This document shows positions 1-7,758 of a stretch of 64,000 bases of DNA, one piece after another. Position 1 is the stretch's first letter; each line of letters begins with the position of its first letter. Both the position numbers and the translations under genes were made by a program. The stretch is from Arthrobacter sp. NicSoilB8. GTDB taxonomy: Bacteria; Actinomycetota; Actinomycetes; Actinomycetales; Micrococcaceae. Below the pieces are notes generated by a model that ran no database searches, was not told where the DNA came from, and saw nothing but the letters and a program-made list of their open reading frames with translations. The stretch lies in the NCBI RefSeq assembly GCF_019977355.1, contig NZ_AP024655.1, forward strand, positions 2,852,001 to 2,916,000. Direction: 5' to 3'.

Positions 1-1
1 G

Positions 2-2263
2 CTGCCATGGGGTAACACCCTGGACGTGACCCGGGGAGTTGAGGAGGCCCTGCACGAGCTGCAGCCGGGCCTGAGCGGCATCCACTTCGACACCACAATC
101 TTCCGCCCCGCCAGCTTCGTTGAGGAGGCGATCTCCAACCTCAGCGTCGCGCTGCTGCTGGGCTGCCTGCTTGTCGTCATGATCCTCATCGCCTTCCTCT
201 TCCAATGGCGCACGGCCCTGATCAGCATCATCGCCATCCCGTTGTCCCTGCTCACCGCCGCACTGGTGCTCTATTTCACGTCCAGCGCGATCAACACAAT
301 GGTCCTCGCGGGGCTGGTCATCGCCGTGGGCGTCGTGGTGGATGACGCGATCATCGACGTCGAGAACATCATGCGCCGGCTCCGGCAGCGCCGGGCCCAG
401 GGCATTAATGGCTCCGGCAGTGATGAATCGGCGTCCTCGGTGGTCCTGAAAGCCTCCCTGGAGATGCGGAGTCCGATCGTCTACGCCACCTTGATCATCG
501 TGGTCGCCGCCGTGCCGATCTTCTTCCTCGACGGGCTGACCGGCGTCTTCTTCCGGCCGCTGGCCGTCGCCTACACCCTTGCGGTCCTTGCCTCCATGCT
601 CGTGGCGCTGACCGTCACGCCGGCCCTGGCCCTGATCCTGCTGGGCAACGCCAAACTGGAAGAACGCGACCCGCCGCTGGTCCGCGTGCTCAAACGCGGC
701 TACCACACGGCCCTGTCCAAGGCCATGAACCGGCCCCGGTACGGCTACGTGGGCTTTGGCGTGCTGGCGACGGTGGGCCTGGTCATTGCTCCCCTGATGG
801 GCTCGTCCCTGTTCCCCACGTTCAAGGAAAGAGACTTCCTGATGCACTGGATCTCGGAACCGGGAACCTCTGCCGCGGAGGAGTACAGGATCGCCCAGCG
901 CGGCTGTGAGGAGTTCCTCAAGGTTCCGGGCGTCCTGAACTGCGGCACGCACATCGGGCAGGCCTTCGCCGCGGACGAGATCGTCGGGGTCAACGCCGGC
1001 GAGCACTGGATCAGCATCGACAGGCACGCCGACTACGACAAGACGGTGGCCGCCGTCGAGGAAGTGGTTGCCGGCTACCCGGGACTGCACCGTGACGTCC
1101 AGACCTACCTGAAGGAGCGGATTGAAGAAGTCATCACCGGTGCCAGCGAGCCGATCCTGGTCCGGGTCTACGGAGATGACCTCAACGTACTCCGGGAGGA
1201 GGCACAGCGGGTCAAGGCAATCATGGACCAGATCGAGGGCACCGAGAACGCGCACGTGTCCCTCGAGGTGGAGGTCCCCCAGATCGCCGTCACGGTGAAC
1301 CTTGCCGCGGCACAAAAGTTCGGGCTTAAGCCCGGTGACGTCCGGCGCGCGGCCGCCACCCTCGTGGCCGGTGAGGAGGTCGGGGACGTCTTCCGGGACG
1401 GCCGTGCCTACGACGTCCAGGTCTGGAGCACCCCGGCGACCCGCTCCAGTGTCACCAGCATCGAGGACCTGCCCATCGACACGCCGAGCGGACAGCGGGT
1501 CCGCCTTGCCGACGTCGCGACCGTGAGCCTGCAGCCGACGCCAAACCAGATCGACCGCACCAACGGGTCCCGCCGGGTGGAAACGGGTGCCTTCCTGGCC
1601 CAGGGAGCAGACCTGGGAACCGTGGTCAGCGAGCTGAAGTCGCGGCTGGAGAAACTGGATCTACCGACCGGCTACAGCGTGCAGCTGCTCGGCGAGTACA
1701 CCGAACGTGAGGCAGCGGCGAACCGCCTGATGATCTACTCCCTGGCTGCACTGGCTGTGATCCTCCTGCTGCTGCAGGCGTCTTTCCGGAGCTGGCGGCT
1801 GGCAGTGCTGTCGCTGCTCACGCTGCCCGTAGCCTTGGTAGGCGGGGTCATCGCCGCGTACCTGACCGGCGGAGTCCTGTCCCTTGGATCCCTCGTCGGA
1901 TTCCTCACGGTGATGGGGATCGCGGCGCGCAACGGCATCCTGCTGATCAACCACTGCCAGCATCTGGAAACCTATGAAGGCGAGGCGTTTGGCCGCACCC
2001 TCGTGCTGCGCGGGGCGGCGGAGCGGCTGTCGCCGATTCTCATGACGACCCTGGCCACCGCATTGGCCCTGGTGCCGCTGGTGGTCATGGGCAATATTCC
2101 GGGCCACGAAATTGAGCACCCCATGGCCGTCGTCATCCTGGGCGGCCTGGTCACCTCCACCCTGCTCAATCTCTTCATCGTTCCCTCGCTCTATCTCCGG
2201 TTCGCCAAATCCAAGAAGACACTTGAGAAGGAACGCGCGGCCGCCGGGCCGGTGACCGCCTGA
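2..2263 (+). CDS. RND efflux transporter permease, 5'-truncated by window edge
   Basis: Inner-membrane proton-driven efflux pump of the RND superfamily. The frame is open from base 2 with no stop, so the gene begins outside the window and the GTG at 26 is not the true start. About 750 residues remain of the roughly 1030 usual in the family. The RND motif GVVVDDAIIDVENI lies in a membrane segment near the N-terminal end of this fragment. A large periplasmic-type porter region follows, then the second membrane block with GIAARNGILLINH, and the conserved GHEIEHPMAVVILGG stretch close to the C-terminus. The family exports metals or small toxic compounds; the substrate cannot be read here. These motifs resemble the CusA/CzcA branch more than AcrB. 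The secreted protein at 2306 starts 42 bases downstream on the same strand. Confidence 0.93.
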   Translation: MPWGNTLDVTRGVEEALHELQPGLSGIHFDTTIFRPASFVEEAISNLSVALLLGCLLVVMILIAFLFQWRTALISIIAIPLSLLTAALVLYFTSSAINTMVLAGLVIAVGVVVDDAIIDVENIMRRLRQRRAQGINGSGSDESASSVVLKASLEMRSPIVYATLIIVVAAVPIFFLDGLTGVFFRPLAVAYTLAVLASMLVALTVTPALALILLGNAKLEERDPPLVRVLKRGYHTALSKAMNRPRYGYVGFGVLATVGLVIAPLMGSSLFPTFKERDFLMHWISEPGTSAAEEYRIAQRGCEEFLKVPGVLNCGTHIGQAFAADEIVGVNAGEHWISIDRHADYDKTVAAVEEVVAGYPGLHRDVQTYLKERIEEVITGASEPILVRVYGDDLNVLREEAQRVKAIMDQIEGTENAHVSLEVEVPQIAVTVNLAAAQKFGLKPGDVRRAAATLVAGEEVGDVFRDGRAYDVQVWSTPATRSSVTSIEDLPIDTPSGQRVRLADVATVSLQPTPNQIDRTNGSRRVETGAFLAQGADLGTVVSELKSRLEKLDLPTGYSVQLLGEYTEREAAANRLMIYSLAALAVILLLLQASFRSWRLAVLSLLTLPVALVGGVIAAYLTGGVLSLGSLVGFLTVMGIAARNGILLINHCQHLETYEGEAFGRTLVLRGAAERLSPILMTTLATALALVPLVVMGNIPGHEIEHPMAVVILGGLVTSTLLNLFIVPSLYLRFAKSKKTLEKERAAAGPVTA

Positions 2264-2305
2264 CCGCGGCCACAGGCCGCGCTTGAACCCCGCAAAGGAA
2301 GCCCG

Positions 2306-3199
2306 ATGTTTCGCAAAAACATTGCCGTAGCCAGTTGCCTTGTGGCACTGCCGCTCGCGCTCTTCACCGTCAGCCCGGCGGAAGCCGGCACCGGCCACGC
2401 CGCCGTCAGCGCCACGTCTGCCACCCCGACGGACTGCGGCCCGGGCTCTCTTCCGGACTTCAAGGCGGGGAATTTCCCGCAGGAGCCACGGGTGGACAAC
2501 ACCTGGCTCCCCATGAAACCCGGGACGCGCTCCGAGTTCAGCGGCACCGTCAAGGACCTCACCACGAGCCCGCCGGAGGTCCACACCCACCGCGTCGTGT
2601 CGATCGTGACGGGCCTGACCAAGGAGATCGACGGCGTTCGCACGGTTGTCCTGTGGGACCGCGACTACTCCGACGGCGTCCTGGAGGAATCCGAACTGGC
2701 GTTCTTTGCGCAGACCCGGAAGGGTGCGGTCTGGCTCCTGGGAGAGTACCCGGAGGAATTCGACGCCGGAAAGTTCACCGGCGCACCGAACACGTTCATC
2801 ACGGGGGTGGACAAGGCCCGGGCAGGCGTCGCCATGCTGGCCCATCCGTCGGAGGGCTCTGGCCCGTATACGCAGGCGTCGGCACCGTCGATTGACTTCC
2901 TGGACTGCGGCCAGGTGGTCAGCAGAACCGCCACTGTTCTGAAGGTTGATGAGTTCAACCCGCTCGAAGGGTCGGCAGCCGGCCACCAGCAGAAGTACTA
3001 CCGCGCCGGAGTGGGCAGCTTCAAAGTTACGGCCTCCAGCGGCGACAGCCAGGAGTTCCTGAAACTCGACGCGACGACGACGCTCGATGCCGATGCCTTG
3101 GCCGCCGTCGACAGGCATGCGCTGGCCCAGGACCGGCACGGCTATACCGTCAGCCCGGACGTCTACGGCACCACCGAACGGGCCCGTGCCGGGTGCTGA
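2306..3199 (+). CDS. secreted protein of unknown function
   Basis: 297 residues. The N-terminus is a classical signal peptide: MFRKN, then a hydrophobic core to about residue 22, then a likely AEA cleavage site. A good ribosome site (AAAGGAAG) precedes ATG 2306. The mature part has no domain I can name. It is acidic and Gly/Pro-rich with Trp-containing phrases such as NTWLPMKPGTR near residue 70, suggesting a beta-rich extracellular protein. There are two mature Cys before residue 205 and one at the C-terminal end. The gene follows the RND permease by 42 bp and may share its transcript, but no functional link is visible. It converges on the beta-lactamase-fold gene, whose stop is 2 bp away. 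Confidence 0.8.
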   Translation: MFRKNIAVASCLVALPLALFTVSPAEAGTGHAAVSATSATPTDCGPGSLPDFKAGNFPQEPRVDNTWLPMKPGTRSEFSGTVKDLTTSPPEVHTHRVVSIVTGLTKEIDGVRTVVLWDRDYSDGVLEESELAFFAQTRKGAVWLLGEYPEEFDAGKFTGAPNTFITGVDKARAGVAMLAHPSEGSGPYTQASAPSIDFLDCGQVVSRTATVLKVDEFNPLEGSAAGHQQKYYRAGVGSFKVTASSGDSQEFLKLDATTTLDADALAAVDRHALAQDRHGYTVSPDVYGTTERARAGC

Positions 3200-3200
3200 C

Positions 3201-4328
3201 CTAGAACAGGGCGGCGGTCACGGTCCGGGTGAGCTGCTGGATGATCCGGGTCCGCGGGCCCATGTCCGAATAGTTCAGGCCGCGGGTGTAAACGACGAAC
3301 ACGAAGGCTCTGCCGTCCTTGACCAGGACACTGGCATCGTGCAGGTTGCCGTACAGCAGCCCGTATTTGTGGAAGACCCCTATTCCGGGCGGAACCGCCG
3401 GAGGGATGAGCGTCTCGTAGTTCGTGTGCTGCATGTAGGACAACAGCTGGGCGGTGTTGCGCGCATTGAGCAGTTGTCCGGTATAGAGAAGCTGGAGGGT
3501 CCGGGCCATTTCCGCCGGGGTCAGCAGGTTCACCGTCCGGTCGTACGTGATCCCGATCGACGCGGCGTAGTCGGTGATACCCCGCTGGCCGACCGCCGCC
3601 AGGATCAGCGCCCATGAATCGTTGTTGCTTTGCTGGACCATCTGGCGGATCTGGGCCCCGGCCGTCGAGACGCCCATCGGGGCAGTCAGCGAGGCCCGGC
3701 CGGTCTCCACGAGGTGGTAGTAAGCCGACGCGGCGAGGATCTTGGCCGTGCTGGCGGCCACAAACTTGCCCTGGACCCCGTAGCCGTGGACCACCCCGTC
3801 CGAAAGATCGATCAACGACACCCCCAGCGCGTAGGCCCTGTTGGCCGCGATGATCGCCCTGATCTGGCCGTCCAGTTCGGGGCCGATGGCCCGGGCCGCA
3901 ACTGCGGCGGCGGGCACTTCATCGGGTTTGCCGGCCGCCGCCGGGACTGTGGGAGCCGGGGCAGCGGGGGCTGGAATCGCGGGAGCCGCACTGGGTGACG
4001 CGGCCGCAGCCGCCGGCAGATCAGTGGCCGCCGGCGAAGCTGTCCCGCCGGCGTCGGTGACCGTCGGTGATGTCCGGGCTGCGGACAGCGGTGACGCGAC
4101 GGCGGTGCCCGACGGTGTCGCCGCTGCGGCGGCCGGCGGTTCACCCGGTATCCCTGTCTGGACGGTGGCGTAGACGCCACCGGCAACTACCAGGGCACCC
4201 GCGACGGCGGCCGCAGTCAGGAAGTGCGGCCGGATCCGCCGCAATTGCCAGGGGAGCCCCGGCCCGGGCCTTGATCCGGCGTCTGCCCGGTGGGCGCCGG
4301 CCCCGTAGTGGCGTGCCGGCTCAGTCAT
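3201..4328 (-). CDS. membrane-anchored class A beta-lactamase-fold serine hydrolase
   Basis: 375 residues from ATG 4328. An upstream in-frame ATG at 4421 would add a non-conserved basic leader. The protein has a short cytoplasmic segment, one membrane helix (about 36-55), an Ala/Pro/Thr-rich linker of about 90 residues, and a catalytic domain from about 146. In the domain, STAK (193-196) supplies the SxxK nucleophile and base, SNN (234-236) matches the SDN motif, and KYG (321-323) stands where penicillin-recognising enzymes have KTG or KSG. This layout fits a beta-lactamase2-family enzyme tethered to the wall. The family includes beta-lactamases, but KYG and the long linker make a cell-wall or esterase-like role as likely as antibiotic resistance. 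Confidence 0.85.
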   Translation of the reverse strand: MTEPARHYGAGAHRADAGSRPGPGLPWQLRRIRPHFLTAAAVAGALVVAGGVYATVQTGIPGEPPAAAAATPSGTAVASPLSAARTSPTVTDAGGTASPAATDLPAAAAASPSAAPAIPAPAAPAPTVPAAAGKPDEVPAAAVAARAIGPELDGQIRAIIAANRAYALGVSLIDLSDGVVHGYGVQGKFVAASTAKILAASAYYHLVETGRASLTAPMGVSTAGAQIRQMVQQSNNDSWALILAAVGQRGITDYAASIGITYDRTVNLLTPAEMARTLQLLYTGQLLNARNTAQLLSYMQHTNYETLIPPAVPPGIGVFHKYGLLYGNLHDASVLVKDGRAFVFVVYTRGLNYSDMGPRTRIIQQLTRTVTAALF

Positions 4329-4474
4329 CCGGACCGCCCGGGCTGCTGTTCGAAAAGGTTCGCAGGCATCATACTTCCCCCGAAGGTGACTGCCCGCGGT
4401 GGGGCGTTGAAGTCCCTGCATTCTTCACCTTCGCGGTTCCCCGCGCAAGAGCCGGCTCTTGGGAATAGCTCTGG

Positions 4475-5680
4475 TCAGCCGGTCAGTTCCCGGCGCCGGA
4501 ATCCCAGTTCCCGCTGCGCGCCGCGCAGCGGCGACCCGGTGAAGGGCAGGTCTTCAAGCCTGATGGTGCCGGCCGCCGCGAGGGCGGTTCCATTGGCCGA
4601 GGCCGCCGCCCTCGGCGGGAGGCCCAGTGCGTCGGCGAACTCGGCCCAGTGCCTGGCCCTGAGGTTCCTGGTCTTCCCCGCGACCGGCAGCGCGAGGGTC
4701 TCGTCGCCGTACAGGAGAGTGCACGGGACATCGAAGACCGGGGCAATCGTCCGGTCAGGGCCGCCGCCGAGGACGGCCAGGTTCTTGGCGTGAAGATCCC
4801 CGTTACCCGTCAGCCACGCAAAAACAAACTGCAGGTACAGGTTCCGGCTCGCCACCACCGGCGCCTTGCAGGTCCCGGCGAGGGCCGAGGCAACCTGCTC
4901 CGAGCTGACGCCGTACTTAGCCGCCGGCGGCAGTCCCAGCACCTGGGTGCCGTCCTCCAGCGGAAGCCGGACCCACACACCTGCCGGATCCTTGACCCGG
5001 TCGAACCTTTCCACCAGGAGCCCGGGAAGTCCGTTCCGGTCCGCGATGATCCGGCTCTTGGCCACCGGAATCTTCAGCGATTTCGCCGCCCGCAAGTGCG
5101 CGGCCTCATTGACCACCAGATGCGGATGCTCCGGCGGGTCCAGCTTGAGCAGATAGCGGTGCCCGCGCAGGGCCAGCGGCGTCGTCAGCATGGAGGCGCT
5201 GGTCTTGCGCTGGACTCCCGGCAGGCCGTGGAGATCCACGGTGTTGGCCAGCAGGGAAAAGTCGAGTTCTTCCGGTCGGGACGTGTCGGCCAGGCTTGGC
5301 GGTTCGACCGGCGGGACGCCCGCGGGAACCACCTGGACGTCCCCGGGCACGTCCGCGCCCACGGCCAGCAGGAGGGTCAGTTCGTCGTCGAAGCTCGTCT
5401 TGGTCGCATTCTTTAGCACCGTGAGGCGGTGCCCTTCCGGCAGGAGTCCCGCGAAGAACGCCGGTAGGGCCCCGGCCGGGGTCTCCACGGCCGGGGCGGA
5501 CAGCGGGAGGGAGACGGCCACGGCGGGCAGGCCGGAGGAGACATAGGCGTTGAGGTAGGCGAAGCTCACCCCGCCGGAGCCGGTCCGGTTCAGGCGGCCG
5601 GCCAACGCCCCGTTCTTGTACACGTCCGCGGACCGGACAAATTTCAGGTCCTGCAGGTCCCCCGGCGCCAGCACTGCCAT
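4475..5680 (-). CDS. hipA: HipA-family serine/threonine kinase toxin
   Basis: 401 residues from ATG 5680 (a GTG lies at 5683). The N-terminal HipA domain (about 1-120) has the typical YKNGALAGRL start and a FFAGLLPEG helix. The kinase C-domain follows: HRYLLKLDPPEHPHLVVNE holds the ATP-binding lysine, LLVERFDR matches the kinase-core strand, and GNGDLHAKN (about 293-301) is the catalytic/metal loop. HipA kinases phosphorylate a translation target, glutamyl-tRNA synthetase in E. coli, and cause dormancy unless bound by HipB. The antitoxin gene is 78 bp upstream in the same direction, in the usual hipB-hipA order. The start region lies inside a 14-bp tandem repeat, so initiation is unusual. All expected motifs are present, so the gene looks intact. 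Confidence 0.93.
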   Translation of the reverse strand: MAVLAPGDLQDLKFVRSADVYKNGALAGRLNRTGSGGVSFAYLNAYVSSGLPAVAVSLPLSAPAVETPAGALPAFFAGLLPEGHRLTVLKNATKTSFDDELTLLLAVGADVPGDVQVVPAGVPPVEPPSLADTSRPEELDFSLLANTVDLHGLPGVQRKTSASMLTTPLALRGHRYLLKLDPPEHPHLVVNEAAHLRAAKSLKIPVAKSRIIADRNGLPGLLVERFDRVKDPAGVWVRLPLEDGTQVLGLPPAAKYGVSSEQVASALAGTCKAPVVASRNLYLQFVFAWLTGNGDLHAKNLAVLGGGPDRTIAPVFDVPCTLLYGDETLALPVAGKTRNLRARHWAEFADALGLPPRAAASANGTALAAAGTIRLEDLPFTGSPLRGAQRELGFRRRELTG

Positions 5681-5731
5681 CACTGCACCGCCATTACTGC
5701 ACTGCCTTCACTCCACAGCCACCACTGCACG
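5676..5731 (-). repeat. 14-bp tandem repeat across the hipA start
   Basis: Four adjacent 14-bp units on the + strand: GCCATCACTGCACC (5676-5689), GCCATTACTGCACT (5690-5703), GCCTTCACTCCACA (5704-5717) and GCCACCACTGCACG (5718-5731). More degenerate copies run on to about 5768, into the end of hipB. On the coding strand the array covers the hipA ribosome site and start codon. Fourteen is not a multiple of three, so a change in copy number would move the initiation region rather than extend the protein. Confidence 0.8.
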
Positions 5732-5758
5732 GCATCTCGGCACCGCATCACGGCATCA

Positions 5759-5986
5759 TCACCGCACCGTCAGGTGCAGGCCAAGGACATTGCTGACCGC
5801 GATGACGGCCTGCAGCGAGGGGTTCCCGGTGCCCGTCTCGATGGTCCGGACGGTGCGCACCGATGTTCCGGCCAGGTGGGCGAGGTCCTCTTGGGTGATA
5901 CCGGCATCCTTGCGGGCGCTCCGGATGCCCGCCGCCACAGAGAGGGCATCACTCACTCCCGCGCCTACTCCCCCCACTCCCCGCAC
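5759..5986 (-). CDS. hipB: HipB-like XRE antitoxin/repressor
   Basis: 75 residues from ATG 5986; GTG 5956, just before SDALSVAAGI, is an equally good start and would give 65. It is a single XRE helix-turn-helix domain with RSARKDAGITQEDLAHLAG, the recognition helix TSVRTVRTIETG, and GNPSLQAVIAVSNVLGL. This is the standard HipB fold. HipB dimers bind operator palindromes and neutralise HipA, so the pair should be autoregulated. hipA follows 78 bp downstream on the same strand. A striking palindrome array lies 108-275 bp upstream of the start and is the natural operator candidate. Confidence 0.92.
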   Translation of the reverse strand: MRGVGGVGAGVSDALSVAAGIRSARKDAGITQEDLAHLAGTSVRTVRTIETGTGNPSLQAVIAVSNVLGLHLTVR

Positions 5987-6093
5987 CTCAATCCCGTATC
6001 AGCCCGTTCCCTGTATAAGTGCCCCGCGTGTCATAACTGTCCCGCGCGTCACTCCGCGCATAACCGCTTGGGGCATCACTCCCGCCCGCCAGT

Positions 6094-6230
6094 CGGCAGG
6101 ATGCTGCCGGTTGGCCGCTTGCTGGCTCCAATCCTGCCGTATTGCATCGGTTTCGGCAAGATCCTGCCGAAATGCACTTGGGAACGTACCCTCGACCTCT
6201 TTTGACGCCCAAAGCGGCAGGATCTCGCCG
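6094..6230. promoter_or_regulatory. phased array of 16-bp palindromes (candidate HipB operators)
   Basis: Three near-perfect copies and one half copy of the palindrome CGGCAGGATCCTGCCG. They are 6094-6109 (one mismatch), 6131-6139 (right half only, ATCCTGCCG), 6154-6169 (one mismatch) and 6215-6230 (CGGCAGGATCTCGCCG). Dyad centres fall at 6101.5, 6131.5, 6161.5 and 6222.5, so the spacings are 30, 30 and 61 bp, close to whole helical turns. The array lies between divergent hipB and the DHFR-like gene. E. coli HipB also uses several spaced palindromes; assignment to this HipB is inference. Confidence 0.7.
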
Positions 6231-6263
6231 CGGCGTACTCTGGGGAAAGGGAGAGGAGCGGCG

Positions 6264-6821
6264 ATGCGAAAAATCATCCTGGCCATGCAGGTGTCCCTCG
6301 ATGGATTCTTCGAGGGACTGGACCGCGACATCAGCTGGCACATGGTGGACGAGGAGTTGCACCGCCACATGAACGAAAAGCTCGCCCCCATGGGTGCCTT
6401 CCTGGAAGGCCGCGTCACCTACGAGCTGATGGAAGACTACTGGCCGACCGCGGACATGGACCCCGACGTCAGTCCCCCGATGGCCGAGTTCGCCCACATC
6501 TGGCGGGACATGCCCAAGATCGTCTACTCCCGGACCCTGACGGCCGCCGGCCCGAACGCCACTGTGGTCCGGGAGGTCGTGGCGGCGGATGTCCTGGCCC
6601 TGAAGTCGCAGCCGGGCGGGGACATGGCCCTCGGCGGGGCTGAACTCGCAGATACTTTCCGTCGGCTCGGGCTGATCGACGAATACTGGGTGTACGTCCA
6701 CCCCGTACTGATTGGACGGGGCCGCCCCATGTTCAAGGATGCGGACAGCCGGGCCCAGCTCCGGCTCTTGGAAACGCACGCCTTTGGCAACGGGGTGGCA
6801 CTGCTGCGCTACGCCGCGTAG
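6264..6821 (+). CDS. dihydrofolate reductase/RibD C-terminal family protein
   Basis: 185 residues from ATG 6264, with GAGAGGAG 5 bp upstream. It opens with RKIILAMQVSLDGFFEG, the beta-strand and SLDG signature of the RibD C-terminal/DHFR-like fold. GRVTYELM follows, then the NADPH-binding segment GDMALGGAELADTF, and the C-terminal DEYWVYVHPVLIGRGRPMF. Members are NADPH-dependent reductases of mostly unknown substrate; this one is not a housekeeping DHFR or RibD, which are longer or fused. The open frame continues far upstream of 6264, but that part crosses hipB and the palindrome array and is not coding. The gene is divergent from hipBA and could share the operators. Confidence 0.88.
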   Translation: MRKIILAMQVSLDGFFEGLDRDISWHMVDEELHRHMNEKLAPMGAFLEGRVTYELMEDYWPTADMDPDVSPPMAEFAHIWRDMPKIVYSRTLTAAGPNATVVREVVAADVLALKSQPGGDMALGGAELADTFRRLGLIDEYWVYVHPVLIGRGRPMFKDADSRAQLRLLETHAFGNGVALLRYAA

Positions 6822-6874
6822 AGGGCCCCGCAGCTCGTCGTGGCGGGAATGCTCGGCGGCACGCCCCGCAGCAC

Positions 6875-6892
6875 TTCTTAAGCGTTTCTTAA
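6875..6892 (+). promoter_or_regulatory. TTCTTAA direct repeat, candidate response-regulator box
   Basis: Two exact TTCTTAA copies start at 6875 and 6886, a period of 11 bp, 66 bp before the PAP2 start. OmpR/PhoB-family regulators bind head-to-tail half-sites repeated every 10-11 bp, and such a regulator is the third gene of the operon that follows. The AT-rich box stands out from its GC-rich surroundings. Assignment to the regulator at 8540 is inference. Confidence 0.55.
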
Positions 6893-6957
6893 TGGCACGG
6901 CGGAAGAGTGGTGACCGGTGCCCTTCCGGGCGCCCTTGTCCCGAGCCGGAGGATCCC

Positions 6958-7758
6958 ATGACTGGACCCGCCCCCGTTGAACGCGATACAGCACTCAACC
7001 GCACCGCGGTGCGACCCACCGCCGTGCCCCCCGATGCCGTAAGTCCCGCCGTGGCGCCGCCACCATGGGTCCTCCCCCAGGTCCGTCACTGGATGCCGCT
7101 GGGCGTCCTGCTGTCCGTTGCCGTCCTGGCACTCGGCCTCGCGGCGCAGCTGGTGCCGGGCTTTAGCGCCGCCGAACTCGGCGTCGACCAGGACCTCAGC
7201 CAGCATCACGCCGCGGCCTTGACCGCCGTCGCGATGCTGCTGAACGTGGTGTTTGGACCGGTGGCCGGCGTCGGACTGATCGGCGCCGCCGCCCTCTACA
7301 TCTGGCTGTTCCGCGGCGGCCTGGTCAAGGCGGTGGCCTTCGGCGTTGTGGCATCCTCAGGCTGGGTGGCCAGCGAGTTCTTCAAGCTCATCGTCGCCCG
7401 CCAGCGGCCCAACCCCGCCATGCTGTTCGATCCCCTGTCGCCGGAAACCGGCTCCAACAGTTTCCCGAGCGGCCACGTGTCCTTTGCCGTGGCCCTGGGT
7501 TTCGCGCTGTACTTCCTGGCCCGCGGAACCCGCCTGGCCCGGGTCACGGCCGTGGGAGCGGCAGCGATGGCGCTGGTCGTGGCCTGGTCCCGGCTGTATA
7601 TCGGCGTCCACTACCCCACCGACGTCGTGGCGTCGTTCCTCGCCGCGAGCGCAGCGGTGGTACTGCTTGCCGGGCTGTGGAATCTGGCCGCTCCGCGGCT
7701 GGCGCACCGGCTTCCGGCCCTCGCCGTCACCCGGCCGCCGGCCCCCGAGAGGAAATGA
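6958..7758 (+). CDS. PAP2-family membrane phosphatase
   Basis: 266 residues from ATG 6958, preceded by CGGAGGATCCC. After a Pro-rich cytoplasmic leader of about 45 residues come several membrane helices. All three catalytic motifs of the type 2 phosphatidic acid phosphatase family are present: KLIVARQRP, FPSGH and SRLYIGVHYPTD (the motif-3 His and Asp). Such enzymes dephosphorylate phosphatidic acid, phosphatidylglycerol-phosphate or undecaprenyl pyrophosphate at the outer face of the membrane. Its TGA overlaps the ATG of the DedA gene, so the two are translationally coupled. DedA proteins translocate undecaprenyl phosphate, which favours a lipid-carrier recycling role here (inference). Confidence 0.9.
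   Translation: MTGPAPVERDTALNRTAVRPTAVPPDAVSPAVAPPPWVLPQVRHWMPLGVLLSVAVLALGLAAQLVPGFSAAELGVDQDLSQHHAAALTAVAMLLNVVFGPVAGVGLIGAAALYIWLFRGGLVKAVAFGVVASSGWVASEFFKLIVARQRPNPAMLFDPLSPETGSNSFPSGHVSFAVALGFALYFLARGTRLARVTAVGAAAMALVVAWSRLYIGVHYPTDVVASFLAASAAVVLLAGLWNLAAPRLAHRLPALAVTRPPAPERK

Noticed and set aside
1661..3139. Long open frame on the minus strand opposite the RND and secreted-protein genes
   Set aside because: It mirrors two well-supported plus-strand genes, is rich in Arg/Gly/His, has no recognisable motif, and is expected from high-GC codon bias.
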